From Theocolax elegans (lineage: Eukaryota > Arthropoda > Insecta > Hymenoptera > Cerocephalidae), in contig CM047425.1 of assembly GCA_026168455.1 (NCBI GenBank), positions 27,814,256 through 27,878,255 of the forward strand: 64,000 nt of DNA. The letters run 5' to 3'. Shown piece after piece: positions 25,230 to 37,204 of the stretch; positions within the stretch are counted from its first letter, which is position 1; each line of letters begins with the position of its first letter. Below the pieces are notes generated by a model, which was not told the DNA's origin, ran no database searches, and worked only from the letters and a program-made list of their open reading frames with translations. Position numbers and translations under genes: made by a program.

Positions 25230-27404
25230 ATGTCAGGTTCGCCTAAAAATACTGATTGTTATGTAAATAAACAAAGAAACACGAGTTTAGAATTTTCTAT
25301 GAATGACACGTTATTAAATTTATACAAAGAAAAAGTTCAGACTCTCGATACTCTCGATTTAACTAAAACTCCTAGGAAAACAGTGCAATATTTGACAAAA
25401 GAAATAAATTATTTAAAGGATAGACTAGAAAAAAGTGCAGCAAATATTTCATTATCTATAACAATACCTCGCGATTTTGAATATAGAGACCCTTTTTTCC
25501 CAACTGATCTTTCTATTTCCGAAGTTAGTGAAGACGAACAGGAAGACACAATAATTACTCCCACGCGCGTAAAACATTTTAGTTTAAAACCCGCTGTTTT
25601 GAATTACGAGGAACAAAAAGAACTTATCGCGAATAATCCTGTAAATTTTAGTACGCCAGTCCCAATTTATCGTCCATATGAACCATTGATTTTAACACCG
25701 GATAACGTTATAAGCTCGGTAAGAAAACGGCTCGCGACTGAAGTAAAAAAAGAGTTGTTAGATTCTTATCTCGAGGAACCTAAAATCATAGAAAGTTTAC
25801 AAGAAAGTGTAAAAAAAGGGACAACTTTTCAAGGTATCATAAATAAGATTAAAGGCGCGTTAAATATTTTTTCCGCACCAATCGAAACAGAGACTGAGGA
25901 AGCAAAGGCACTAGTGACAGACACGGCGAAAGTACTCGACGAAAAACTAATTCAAGGCGCGACAGATTTTACAGTTCCTTTCGATAATCAATTAATTAAA
26001 AGATCACCCGAACAAGCAAACTCTTCTGAGATTAAAGACGAATTATTTAGTAAAGTTAATTTAGACGAATTAAGAATAAACACCGGAACAAAACCAAAAA
26101 AATTAGATAGGAGTGAAGTTAAAAAACAAATTAACAATAAAACAATGACGTCTCAAATTCGAGGTTTATCGCTATAGGACGCTCTAGATTTAATACCGCG
26201 ATTTAACGGTCATAATATAAATTTATCGCAATTTTTGGACGGATGCAACGAAGCAAAAGAAATTTTACCGTCGGAGTACGAAAAAGAATTAACAAAACTT
26301 ATTCGAATGCGTTTATATGGGGAAGCTTTAACTTGTGCGCGCGGAGAAAATTTTAATTCTATCAAAGAGATATCCGATTGTTTCGAAAACACCTTCGGAT
26401 CGATAAAAACATATTACGAGTGGACGGGAGAACTTGCTAAATTAAAACAGAAAAACAATGAGACAGTCGTTGCTTATTTTAATCGGTTACAAGAAATAAA
26501 AAATGAAATAGTCAAAGCGGCCGACAGAGAGGGACGAGTCGCGGTAGCAGATCATTTCATGCTTGAGCTAAGGCGAGAGTGTTTAAAATTCTTTTTAAAA
26601 GGGCTTCGTTGGGAAATTCGCGCGCGTTTAGGGACTCCAAGTTCTATAAAACAAGCTCGTGAACAAGCGCTCGAGGTGGAGCGCGAGTTCGCTTGTAGCG
26701 TCTTGGACGAAGAGACGCCGAGCCGAGAAGAGGCTCGTTTTCGTTCAACTCGAGAAACGCGTAAAGTAAACTATATTTCTAATAACTCTCCGATTGTATG
26801 TCAATATTGTTCTAATACTGGTCATGGAGCCATAAATTGTTTCAAATCAGCACGAAGTTTTGCGGAAAGATTTTCCGATAATAACAACCGACGCAATCCC
26901 ATAAACAGTTCATACAGCCCACAAAATCGCTCGGATAACAGTCGTAATTATAATAGACCAAATTTACAATTTGGTGGTTGGAATGAGTATCAAAATCAGA
27001 CAGAATTTTTACCAAATAGAGACAGAGATAAAAATGATTCCTTTGTTCGTTATAATAATAATAAATACTCGTCGCAGCAATTTAACAAAGAAGATCGGGG
27101 AAATAATTCCGGGACTCGCGGTGTGCGCGAGCCGGTTAATCCAACTTCCCAAGAATCACGATATATTAATAACGAATCGAATAATAATATAAGATCACCA
27201 GTTACTTGTTTTCATTGCGGAAAACCCGGTCACATAAAGCGCGATTGTTATAAGTTACAAAGAGAAATAAGAGAAGGAAATCAAAATCAGGGAAACACCG
27301 ATACTCTCTCTCCGAGGAGGGTCGAGAGAGAGGCTACGAATCAAATTCCCTCTACTTTGAGCGCGGAAACCCGCTCAAACGTCCCCTCAGCACCGCGAAA
27401 ATAA
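25230..27404 (+). CDS. gag: Gag polyprotein, interrupted by one in-frame stop
   Basis: Gag packages the RNA genome and forms the particle. The first in-frame ATG is at 25,230. The N-terminal part (to 26,174) has no recognisable domain. An in-frame TAG at 26,175-26,177 separates it from the capsid-like helical region (DALDLIPRFNGHNINLSQFL, then YYEWTGELAKLKQKNNETVV and FLKGLRWEIRARLG), characteristic of Gypsy/errantivirus gag. Two CCHC zinc knuckles follow: CQYCSNTGHGAINC at about 26,799 and CFHCGKPGHIKRDC at about 27,209. The stop could be a mutation or a read-through site. A short upstream reading frame starts at the out-of-frame ATG at 25,213. Protease follows in the -1 frame, the usual gag-pol relation. 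Confidence 0.92.
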
Positions 27405-27419
27405 ATTTAAGCCAACAGA

Positions 27420-28160
27420 GTTCAGCCCCGGTCGTAATCTTCGATACCGGTCAGTTAAGACGTCCGTTAAAATTCTTGCTAGATACAGGAGCATCGGTAA
27501 GTCTAATTAAAGAGTCAGAGGTAGACTCTCGCGTAAAAATTGACGAAAATGATATTATATTGTTAAAAGGCATAACTGATCACTCATTAACTACTCGTGG
27601 TAAAATTAAAATAGATTTCGAAGGATCTCCCGTGGAACTCAATTTAATACATGATTCGTGCCCTATACAACAAGACGGAATCTTACGCACCGATTTTTTC
27701 CGTAAAAACGATGCAAAAATAAATTATTTGGAACAATATTTAGAATTTAACGGATTAATTCTCCCCTTTGAAAATGCAAATAATATGCGAACGGATGAAT
27801 CGAGATATATAATGGAGAATATCGAAAATTATGACCGAAAATCGATACGATATATACCAAAACCAAGGGAAAACAATGGTTATACGAACATGAAAAATTC
27901 AAGATTTTATAATTATACCGATAGTGACTCAGAAACGTCAAATGATTTTCAATTACACGAAAATAATGAAACGTTTATAAAATTTGACACAAGCGAATCG
28001 TATGAAATCTACGAGCGAGAACAAAAAAATGAAAGAAATCAAAATGGTAACGACAAAAACCTATACAATCACAGTGAAAAAGAACAAGAGTTATATGACG
28101 ATTATAAAAATGACGAAATACAAGTACATCAGATCGACGAGGAGTCGGATCTAAAGAATA
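27420..28160 (+). CDS. Retroviral-type aspartic protease and acidic linker (start of pol, truncated)
   Basis: The frame is -1 relative to gag and overlaps its end. The catalytic motif LLDTGASVSLI is at about 27,473-27,505, followed by a hydrophobic strand (IILLKGI) and GILRTDFF, as in Gypsy proteases. The protease cleaves the Gag-Pol polyprotein during maturation. Residues after about 27,770 form a low-complexity acidic, Asn-rich linker. At about 28,160 the reading frame enters an out-of-frame junction with RNase H sequence, and the expected reverse transcriptase is skipped. The protein would end 14 codons later at 28,201. Confidence 0.85.
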
Positions 28161-30180
28161 CTACATGTCCAGCGAGGTGCAAAAGGCATTCGATGATTTA
28201 AGAGAAAAATTGTGTAAACAACCAATACTACAAATCGCAGATTTTAATAAACCATTTATAGTGACTTGTGACGCTAGCGGTACAGCAATAGGAGCAATAT
28301 TATCACAAGGAGAGGTGGGAACCGACCTACCAGTTGCTTATGTTTCACGAGTATTAAACAAAGCCGAGCAAAAATATGATACTTATTCAAGGGAAGCATT
28401 AGCCATACTGTATGCCGTTACTCAGTTCGATTGCTATCTAAGAGGCCGTCGTTTCCTCATTATAACAGATCATAAACCACTTGTTTGGTTTAAAAACTCA
28501 GTAGATCCGACATCTAGAGTTAGTAGATGGAGAATAAAACTGAATGCATACGACTTTGACATCGTATACAAAGCCGGTAAAAGTAACGTTAATGCTGACG
28601 CGTTATCAAGAAATCCAATAGAAGAACCCGTTTATGTTATTAAAAATCATTCTATGGAAACACGCAGTCGTACAGGAAAAATAACACGGCCAAACTACAA
28701 CGAAAAGAGAGCAAACGACCCAACAAGTCAAATATATCAAAAGAACCAGTCAAAAACCTTCCTATAATACAAGAAGCCCCCGAGGAAATTGAAACGATAG
28801 TCAACTCAGACAAAAGATTACAACCCATGGAGATAGATAATTTTAACAACCAATTTGACGAGTCCTGGGAAGAAAAGGATGTTTACGAAGAACCAAATGA
28901 TGAAAAGAAATTCATTGAAGTTAAAGAACAACTCTTTATGAGAAAAGATAATTACGTTTATTTCATAACTACGACTGGAATGCCTTTAGATGAAGGATCC
29001 AGAAATTTGGCTTCCAAATTATTACTACCTCATTTTTCCAATTTAAATCCAGGAGAAATAAGAATCAATAACAAAAACGGAAAAATGCATTTTGCTATGG
29101 TGTTACGTGACGAAGAGCGACTGAGTACTTCAGAAATTATTAATAATCTAAAAACGAATCTATTAAATTTGAAAAATATTATATTAAAAGAAAAATTACG
29201 TTCAATAAGTATCGCGAAGAGCGAATTTATTGAAAACGTTTCATGGAACGAAATATTGAAACAAATAAGTATAACTCTACGAAAAATTAATGTAAAAATA
29301 ATTATTTGTTTAGGGTTCATAAAATGTGTGGAAGAAAGTAATAGGGAAATATTATTCGCGAAATGCACGAGTCTGCTTGTGCAGGGCATAAAGGGGTAAC
29401 AAAAACCTATAAACGTATAAAACAACGTTTTTATTGGCCAGATATTAAGAAAGACTTACAAAACTACATTAGACATTGTTTAACTTGCCAACTAAAAAAA
29501 TTGGTTCGTGTTAAAACTAAACAACGTATGATAATAACAGATACTCCGTACTCGGCTATGGAATCCATATCGGTCGATCTTGTGGGACCATTTCCCAGAT
29601 CTCGAAATAATAACAATAATATTAACCATTCAATGCAACCTTTCAAAATACTGTATGGCGATACCCATACCAGACGCGACCGCGGCAACAATCGCCGAAG
29701 CGTTAGTTCGTCGACACTTTTCAATTTTTAGCGCCCCGTTGTTAATTATCTCCGACCAAGGTACCTCATTTTTAAGTAGTCTGATGAGAGAAGTAGCGAA
29801 AATTTTTAAGATTAAACAAGTTAAAACCACGGCTTATCACCCTCAGTCCAACTCCGTTGAGCGTTTTCATAGCAGTTTAGCAGATTATTTAAAAACAATG
29901 ATAGAAAGAAATGACTCATGGGATGAGTTATGCGAATTAGCCGCGTTTTCATATAATACGTCGGTACATGAGGGTCATCTCTACACGCCTTTTGAAATTG
30001 TTTTTGCAAGAAAAGCGCGACTACCATCAAACGAACCTTTAGACCCACGAGAACGAGTTCCAACGTATGATGATTACATTATAAATTTACGACAACGTTT
30101 AAACGAAATACAGGGAATCGCGCGAGAAAAATTAATAGCTTCTAAACATAGGTCGAAATTCTATTACGACGACATACCAA
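28161..30180 (+). pseudogene. Duplicated, RT-less pol segment (RNase H and integrase), copy 1
   Basis: This 2.0-kb segment is about 99% identical to 31,006-33,007. It holds RNase H (VTCDASGTAIGAILSQ, ITDHKPLVWF, NADALSRN) and integrase sequence, but no reverse transcriptase precedes it. It is broken by frame changes near 28,711 and 29,347 relative to the other copy. The left junction shares GTCCAGCGA with the corresponding site of copy 2, suggesting a microhomology-mediated deletion or template switch. On the right, integrase sequence runs in frame into the reverse transcriptase N-terminus of the next unit at about 30,175. It is unlikely to make a working enzyme. Confidence 0.88.
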
Positions 30181-33100
30181 TCATAGCTAAGCCATATAGA
30201 TTTCCTCATGCTCTCAAAAGCGAACTTGATAAACAATTAAAAGAAATGATTGAAGGAGACATAATTGAACCGTCAAGTTCCAATTATACATCACCTGTTT
30301 TTCTAGTAACGAAAAGCCTGATAGTCAGGGTAATAAACGATACCGATTAGTTGTCGATTTTCGACAATTAAACGATAAAACCGTAAAGATCGATACCCAT
30401 TACCTAATATACTAGATATTATCGATCAAATCGGACCCGAAAATCGTGTATTCACGGTCTTGGATTTATGTCAAGGACATAAACTTTTACAAGTTCCGTT
30501 AGCTCAAGAAGATCGACATAAAACAGCTTTTGCATCTTTATTCGGTTTATTTCAATTTAAAACAATGCCTATGGGGCTATGCATTCTCCAGCCACTTTTC
30601 AAAGAATGATTGATCGTGTTTTCGAGGGCATGCAAGGCAAAGAAATATTTTTATTCCTTGACGACGCAGTTATATACGCTAAAAATATTCAGGAGCATAA
30701 CCAAAAGTTTGAAACATTTTTGCAAAGAGTACGCGCCGCAAATCTGAAATTACAGCCAGACAAATGTGAATTTTTAAAGAGAGAAGTAGTGTATATGGGA
30801 CACGTATTATCACCAGAAGGTGTTTTGCCGGATCCAAAAAAATTAGAAGCAGTAAAAAAATTTCCAATTCCAAAAACAGTGAAAAACATACGTCAATTTT
30901 TAGGATTAGCAGGTTATTATAGACGATTCATTGCGAATTTTTCGGGTATTGCTAGACCATTAAGTAATTTATTAAAGAAAGACGCACCCTTCCTATGGTC
31001 CAGCGATGTTCAAAAGGCATTCGATGATTTAAGAGAAAAATTGTGTAAACAACCAATACTACAAATTGCAGATTTTAATAAACCATTTATAGTGACTTGT
31101 GACGCTAGCGGTACAGCAATAGGAGCAATATTATCACAAGGAGAAGTGGGAACCGACCTACCAGTTGCTTATGTTTCACGAGTATTAAACAAAGCCGAGC
31201 AAAAATATGATACTTATTCAAGGGAAGCATTAGCCATACTGTATGCCGTTACTCAGTTCGATTGCTATCTAAGAGGCCGTCGTTTCCTCATTATAACAGA
31301 TCATAAACCACTTGTTTGGTTTAAAAACTCAGTAGATCCAACATCCAGAGTTAGTAGATGGAGAATAAAACTGAATGCATACGACTTTGACATCGTATAC
31401 AAAGCCGGCAAAAGTAACGTTAATGCTGACGCGTTATCAAGAAATCCAATAGAAGAACCCGTTTATGCTATTAAAAATCATTCTATGGAAACACGCAGTC
31501 GTGCAGGAAAAATAACACGGCCAAACTACAACGAAAAGAGAGCTAAACGACCCAACAAGTCAAATATATCAAAAGAACCAGTCAAAAACCTTCCTATAAT
31601 ACAAGAAGCCCCCGAGGAAATTGAAACGATAGTCAACTCAGACAAAAGATTACAACCCATGGAGATAGATAATTTTAACAACAAATTTGACGAGTCCTGG
31701 GAAGAAAAGGATGTTTACGAAGAACCAAATGATGAAAAGAAATTCATTGAAGTTAAAGAACAACTCTTTATGAGGAAAGATAATTACGTTTATTTCATAA
31801 CTACGACTGGAATGCCTTTAGATGAAGGATCCAGAAATTTGGCTTCAAAATTATTACTACCTCATTTTTCCAATTTAAATCCAGGAGAAATAAGAATCAA
31901 TAACAAAAACGGAAAAATGCATTTTGCTATGGTGTTACGTGACGAAGAGCGACTGAGTACTTCAGAAATTATTAATAATCTAAAAACGAATCTATTAAAT
32001 TTGAAAAATATTATACTAAAAGAAAAATTACGTTCAATAAGTATCGCGAAGAGCGAATTTATTGAAAACGTTTCATGGAACGAAATATTGAAACAAATAA
32101 GTATAACTCTACGAAAAATTAATGTAAAAATAATTATTTGTTTAGGATTCATAAAATGTGTGGAAGAAAGTAATAGGGAAAATATTATTCGCGAAATGCA
32201 TGAGTCTGCTTGTGCAGGACATAAAGGGGTAACAAAAACCTATAAACGTATAAAACAACGTTTTTATTGGCCAGATATTAAGATAGACGTACAAAACTAC
32301 ATTAGACATTGTTTAACTTGCCAACTAAAAAAATTGGTTCGTGTTAAAACTAAACAACGTATGATAATAACAGATACTCCGTACTCGGCTATGGAATCCA
32401 TATCGGTCGATCTTGTGGGACCATTTCCCAGATCTCGAAATAATAACAATAATATATTAACCATTCAATGTAACCTTTCAAAATACTGTATGGCGATACC
32501 CATACCAGACGCGACCGCGGCCACGATCGCCGAAGCGTTAGTCCGTCGACACTTTCCAATTTTTAGCTCCCCGTTGTTAATTATCTCCGACCAAGGTACC
32601 TCATTTTTGAGTAGTCTGATGAGAGAAGTAGCGAAAATTTTTAAGATTAAACAAGTTAAAACCACGGCTTATCACCCTCAGTCCAACTCCGTTGAGCGTT
32701 TTCATAGCAGCTTAGCAGATTATTTAAAAACAATGATAGAAAGAAATGACTCATGGGATGAGTTATGCGAATTAGCCGCGTTTTCGTATAATACGTCGGT
32801 ACATGAGGGTCATCTCTACACACCTTTTGAAATTGTTTTTGCACGAAAAGCGCGACTACCATCAAACGAACCTTTAGACCCACGAGAACGAGTTCCAACG
32901 TATGATGATTACATTATAAATTTACGACAACGTTTAAAACGAAATACAGGGAATCGCGCGAGAAAAATTAATAGCTTCTAAACATAGGTCAAAATTCTAT
33001 TACGACAGGAAAGCCAATCATCAAGAATTTCAGACAGGGGATAATGTCTGGTTATTAAAAGGAGGGAAGAAATACAAACTAGGCGATCAATATACTGGAC

Positions 33101-33219
33101 CACATCGGATTTTAGAAATAGTTAATGACAAGGGAAATGTAAAAATAGAGCTAGCTCATAATAAAACGAAAATAGTGCATGTTAATAGGTTAAGATATTC
33201 ATATATGGAACCTTTGTAG
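30175..33219 (+). CDS. pol: Pol: reverse transcriptase, RNase H, integrase (frame-broken)
   Basis: Gypsy-type order is visible. The RT N-terminus is at about 30,180 (YRFPHALKSELDKQLKEMI, SSNYTSPVFLVTK). It is followed by LDLCQGHKLLQVPL, and the catalytic FLDD at about 30,651-30,665. After RT come RNase H (about 31,060-31,450, with catalytic D, E and D residues) and the HHCC zinc finger of integrase (about 32,195-32,325). The DDE core follows (VDLVGPF, ISDQGTSF, HPQSNSVERFH), then a C-terminal GPHRILEI module near 33,095. The long uninterrupted frame is 30,579-32,981. Frame changes occur between about 30,320 and 30,579 and near 32,935, where a homopolymer differs from copy 1. The product would copy the RNA genome and integrate it. 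Confidence 0.9.
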
Positions 33220-33791
33220 TGCCTAAATATAGGTATATAATATATAATAGCCCCAATGTGCTTGAAAATATGTATACGCACTAATATATATTTTACAGTT
33301 CTAAAAGGTTGTTAATAGAATAATATTTATTATCTTGTAATCACAATTGGCATACATTCAACTTAAAATAAAATTATTTCAATTTATCTGACTTTATACA
33401 AAAAAAAACGATATAAAAATAATATGTATATATCTAAATTAACGGCGAAAATAAACTACAAGGAAATAAGATTTTTTATTATACGGAAAGATCATTACAA
33501 GAAAAGCATACACTCACTTAAATTAAATAAATACGCGATTATTAAACTAGAAATGAATAAAGCAAATAACAAAAAAAAAGGTCTTTTTCTCTTTACTCAT
33601 CTCGCCTAAGATAACAATGATGTTAATGTACAAAGGAAAGTAAGAAAAAGGTTTAAATTTTCAATGTCAGTTGAACTTAGTCAAATTTAAATTTAATTGT
33701 TATATATATAAAAAAAAATGATTTACAATAAAATAGAATCATTGGAGTCTAACACATCACTAAACCTAAAACCTATATCCTATCCTTCCTA
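33220..33791. other. AT-rich spacer after pol
   Basis: No gene is recognisable. It leads directly into the satellite array. Confidence 0.5.
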
Positions 33792-36342
33792 AGGAGTGCT
33801 TGATTGCACCCTTTCCTCCTCGTTGCGGTAAATGCTCCAGCAACACTGTCACTTATCCTTCCTCAGGAGTGCTTCATTGCACCCGTTCCTCCTCGTTGCG
33901 GTAAATGCTCCAGCAACACCGTCACTTATCCTTCCTAAGGAGTGCTTGATTGCACCCTTTCCTCCTCGTTGCGGTAAATGCTCCAGCAACACCGTCACTT
34001 ATCCTTCCTAAGGAGTGCTTGATTGCACCCTTTCCTCCTCGTTGCGGTAAAAGCTCCAGCAACACCGTCACTTATCCTTCCTAAGGAGTGCTTGATTGCA
34101 CCCTTTCCTCCTCGTTGCGGTAAATGCTCCAGCAACACCGTCACTTATCCTTCCTAAGGAGTGCTTGATTGCACCCTTTCCTCCTCGTTGCGGTAAATGC
34201 TCCAGCAACACCGTCACTTATCCTTCCTAAGGAGTGCTTGATTGCACCCTTTCCTCCTCGTTGCGGTAAATGCTCCAGCAACACCGTCACTTATCCTTCC
34301 TAAGGAGTGCTTGATTGCACCCTTTCCTCCTCGTTGCGGTAAATGCTCCAGCAACACCGTCACTTATCCTTCCTAAGGAGTGCTTGATTGCACCCTTTCC
34401 TCCTCGTTGCGGTAAATGCTCCAGCAACACCGTCACTTATCCTTCCTAAGGAGTGCTTGATTGCACCCTTTCCTCCTCGTTGCGGTAAATGCTCCAGCAA
34501 CACCGTCACTTATCCTTCCTAAGGAGTGCTTGATTGCACCCTTTCCTCCTCGTTGCGGTAAATGCTCCAGCAACACCGTCACTTATCCTTCCTAAGGAGT
34601 GCTTGATTGCACCCTTTCCTCCTCGTTGCGGTAAATGCTCCAGCAACACCGTCACTTATACTTCCTAAGGAGTGCTTGATTGCACCCTTTCCTCCTCGTT
34701 GCGGTAAATGCTCCAGCAACACCGTCACTTATCCTTCCTAAGGAGTGCTTGATTGCACCCTTTCCTCCTCGTTGCGGTAAATGCTCCAGCAACACCGTCA
34801 CTTATCCTTCCTAAGGAGTGCTTGATTGCACCCTTTCCTCCTCGTTGCGGTAAATGCTCCAGCAACACCGTCACTTATACTTCCTAAGGAGTGCTTGATT
34901 GCACCCTTTCCTCCTCGTTGCGGTAAATGCTCCAGCAACACCGTCACTTATCCTTCCTAAGGAGTGCTTGATTGCACCCTTTCCTCCTCGTTGCGGTAAA
35001 TGCTCCAGCAACACACCGTCACTTATCCTTCCTAAGGAGTGCTTGATTGCACCCTTTCCTCCTCGTTGCGGTAAATGCTCCAGCAACACCGTCACTTATC
35101 CTTCCTAAGGAGTGCTTGATTGCACCCTTTCCTCCTCGTGCGGTAAATGCTCCAGCAACACCGTCACTTATCCTTCCTATGAGTGCTTGATTGCACCCTT
35201 TCCTCCTCGTTGCGGTAAATGCTCCAGCAACACCGTCACTTATACTTCCTAAGGAATGCTTGATTGCACCCTTTCCTCCTCGTTGCGGTAAATGCTCCAG
35301 CAACACCGTCACTTATACTTCCTAAGGAGTGCTTGATTGCACCCTTTCCTCCTCGTTGCGGTAAATGCTCCAGCAACACCGTCACTTATACTTCCTAAGG
35401 AGTGCTTGATTGCACCCTTTCCTCCTCGTTGCGGTAAATGCTCCAGCAACACCGTCACTTATCCTTCCTAAGGAGTGCTTGATTGCACCCTTTCCTCCTC
35501 GTTGCGGTAAATGCTCCAGCAACACCGTCACTTATCCTTCCTAAGGAGTGCTTGATTGCACCCTTTCCTCCTCGTTGCGGTAAATGCTCCAGCAACACCG
35601 TCACTTATCCTTCCTAAGGAGTGCTTGATTGCACCCTTTCCTCCTCGTTGCGGTAAATGCTCCAGCAACACCGTCACTTATCCTTCCTATGAGTGCTTGA
35701 TTGCACCCTTTCCTCCTCGTTGCGGTAAATGCTCCAGCAACACCGTCACTTAACTTCCTAATGAGTGCTTGATTGCACCCTTTCCTCCTCGTTGCGGTAA
35801 ATGCTCCAGCAACACGTCACTTATACTTCCTAAGGAGTGCTTGATTGCACCCTTTCCTCCTCGTTGCGGTAAATGCTCCAGCAACACCGTCACTTATCCT
35901 TCCTAAGGATGCTTGATTGCACCCTTTCCTCCTCGTTGCGGTAAATGCTCCAGCAAACACCGTCACTTATCCTTCCTAAGGAGTGCTTGATTGCACCCTT
36001 TCCTCCTCGTGCGGTAAAAGCTCCAGCAACACCGTCACTTATCCTTCCTAAGGAGTGCTTGATTGCACCCTTTCCTCCTCGTTGCGGTAAATGCTCCAGC
36101 AACACGGTCACTTATCCTTCCCAAGGAGTGCTTGATTGCACCCTTTCCTCCTCGTTGCGGTAAATGCTCCAGCAACACGGTCACTTATCCTTCCCAAGGA
36201 GTGCTTGATTGCACCCTTTCCTCCTCGTTGCGGTAAATGCTCCAGCAACACGGTCACTTATCCTTCCTAAGGAGTGCTTAGTTGCACCCTTTCCTCCTCG
36301 TTGCTGTAAATGCTCCAGCAACACGGTCACTTATCCTTCCTA
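33792..36342 (+). repeat. 73-bp tandem satellite inside the LTR element, about 35 units
   Basis: The unit begins AGGAGTGCTTGATTGCACCC and ends with CACTTATCCTTCCTA, giving a 73-bp period. Most units are near identical; a few have one-base indels or an A-for-C change (TTATACTTCC). Each unit contains two short inverted repeats (AGGAG...CTCCT and GTTGC...GCAAC). Because 73 is not a multiple of three, all frames stay open over several units; those reading frames are by-products of the repeat. It lies between pol and the accessory genes; function unknown. Confidence 0.97.
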
Positions 36343-36414
36343 CATACCGTTCAAAATGTAAACCTATATAAATAATTACAACTGAACTTACCTTGACTCT
36401 AGTAATTCTGTTAA

Positions 36415-36435
36415 TTAGTCATACCTTCTTACAGG
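36415..36435 (+). promoter_or_regulatory. Candidate 3' splice acceptor before the 91-residue ORF
   Basis: CATACCTTCTTACAG ends at 36,434, 75 bp upstream of the ATG at 36,510. A CAG/GTATAA donor-like sequence follows at 36,441-36,448, which could make this a short leader exon. Confidence 0.5.
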
Positions 36436-36509
36436 ACCCCCAGGTATAAATAAATTAGGAGAGTTTGGCATACTAGAAACAAAAAAATCTAAAACTAGAC
36501 TCAACGGAC

Positions 36510-36785
36510 ATGGAAGATTCCGTACAACATAGTTACGATTGCAAAGAAACGAGAAGAGGCGGAAAGAAAAAGATTTTATCAAAACTAATTAGTGAAAAGA
36601 GAACTTTATTAAAAAAATTAAGTAAAGTAAACTCGCAGATAGCTTCCTTACACGTGTTGGATAAAGACGTGGACTCGAATTTACAGTATAAAGAAATTTC
36701 CGATATTGATTTTAATGAACAAATGCAGCAGAAATTTGATAAATTAATTAATTTCGCGGAAAAAGTTCAAAAATCCAACAATTAA
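36510..36785 (+). CDS. Small basic, coiled-coil-like orphan protein (91 aa)
   Basis: I do not recognise a family. The N-terminal third is very basic (KETRRGGKKKILSKLISEKR), followed by a leucine-rich helical stretch (TLLKKLSKVNSQIASL) and an acidic C-terminal half. Size and charge recall small regulatory proteins that complex retroviruses place between pol and env, but that is analogy only. It has an ATG start, a splice acceptor candidate upstream, and sits in the same orientation as gag-pol. No signal peptide or membrane segment is visible. Confidence 0.55.
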   Translation: MEDSVQHSYDCKETRRGGKKKILSKLISEKRTLLKKLSKVNSQIASLHVLDKDVDSNLQYKEISDIDFNEQMQQKFDKLINFAEKVQKSNN

Positions 36786-37204
36786 TAAAAACAACGATTA
36801 AAACTTTTTTTTTTGAGTCAATAACGGAGATTTTAAATACATAATATTCGCAAGTTTGGATAGTTTGATAGAAAATACGGCAAACAAAAAGATGTATAAA
36901 TAATGTAAATCTATAATTGATATTGTAAGTCTTGTACAATGGTTTAATCACTAGTTAAAACAAATTAAAATGAAATAAAAAAAATAAGAGAGAAAAATGA
37001 ATGTGTGCCCATTGGTTTGAGTATGGTATAAAATTTAATTTGTACATGATATATGTATGAGTATTGTGCGTATACACATATCGCAAAAAGTTGTAGTAAA
37101 AGAAAATAAACAATGAAAACTGATCTTCCTTCAATACATAGACTCAATCCTTTAATTAAAATCAACCACGAATAAACAAAGAAATTTCTGTAGGCTGCCT
37201 AAAG

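Noticed and set aside
33424..33609. 61-codon open frame after pol
   Set aside because: It is Lys/Asn-rich as expected for AT-rich sequence; no splice acceptor, motif or conservation evidence.
34871..36163. Open frames of 65-97 codons in the 73-bp satellite
   Set aside because: They occur on both strands and are forced by the repeat having no stop in several frames.
34000..36300. CRISPR array
   Set aside because: The units are contiguous 73-bp repeats with no unique spacers, and the genome is eukaryotic.
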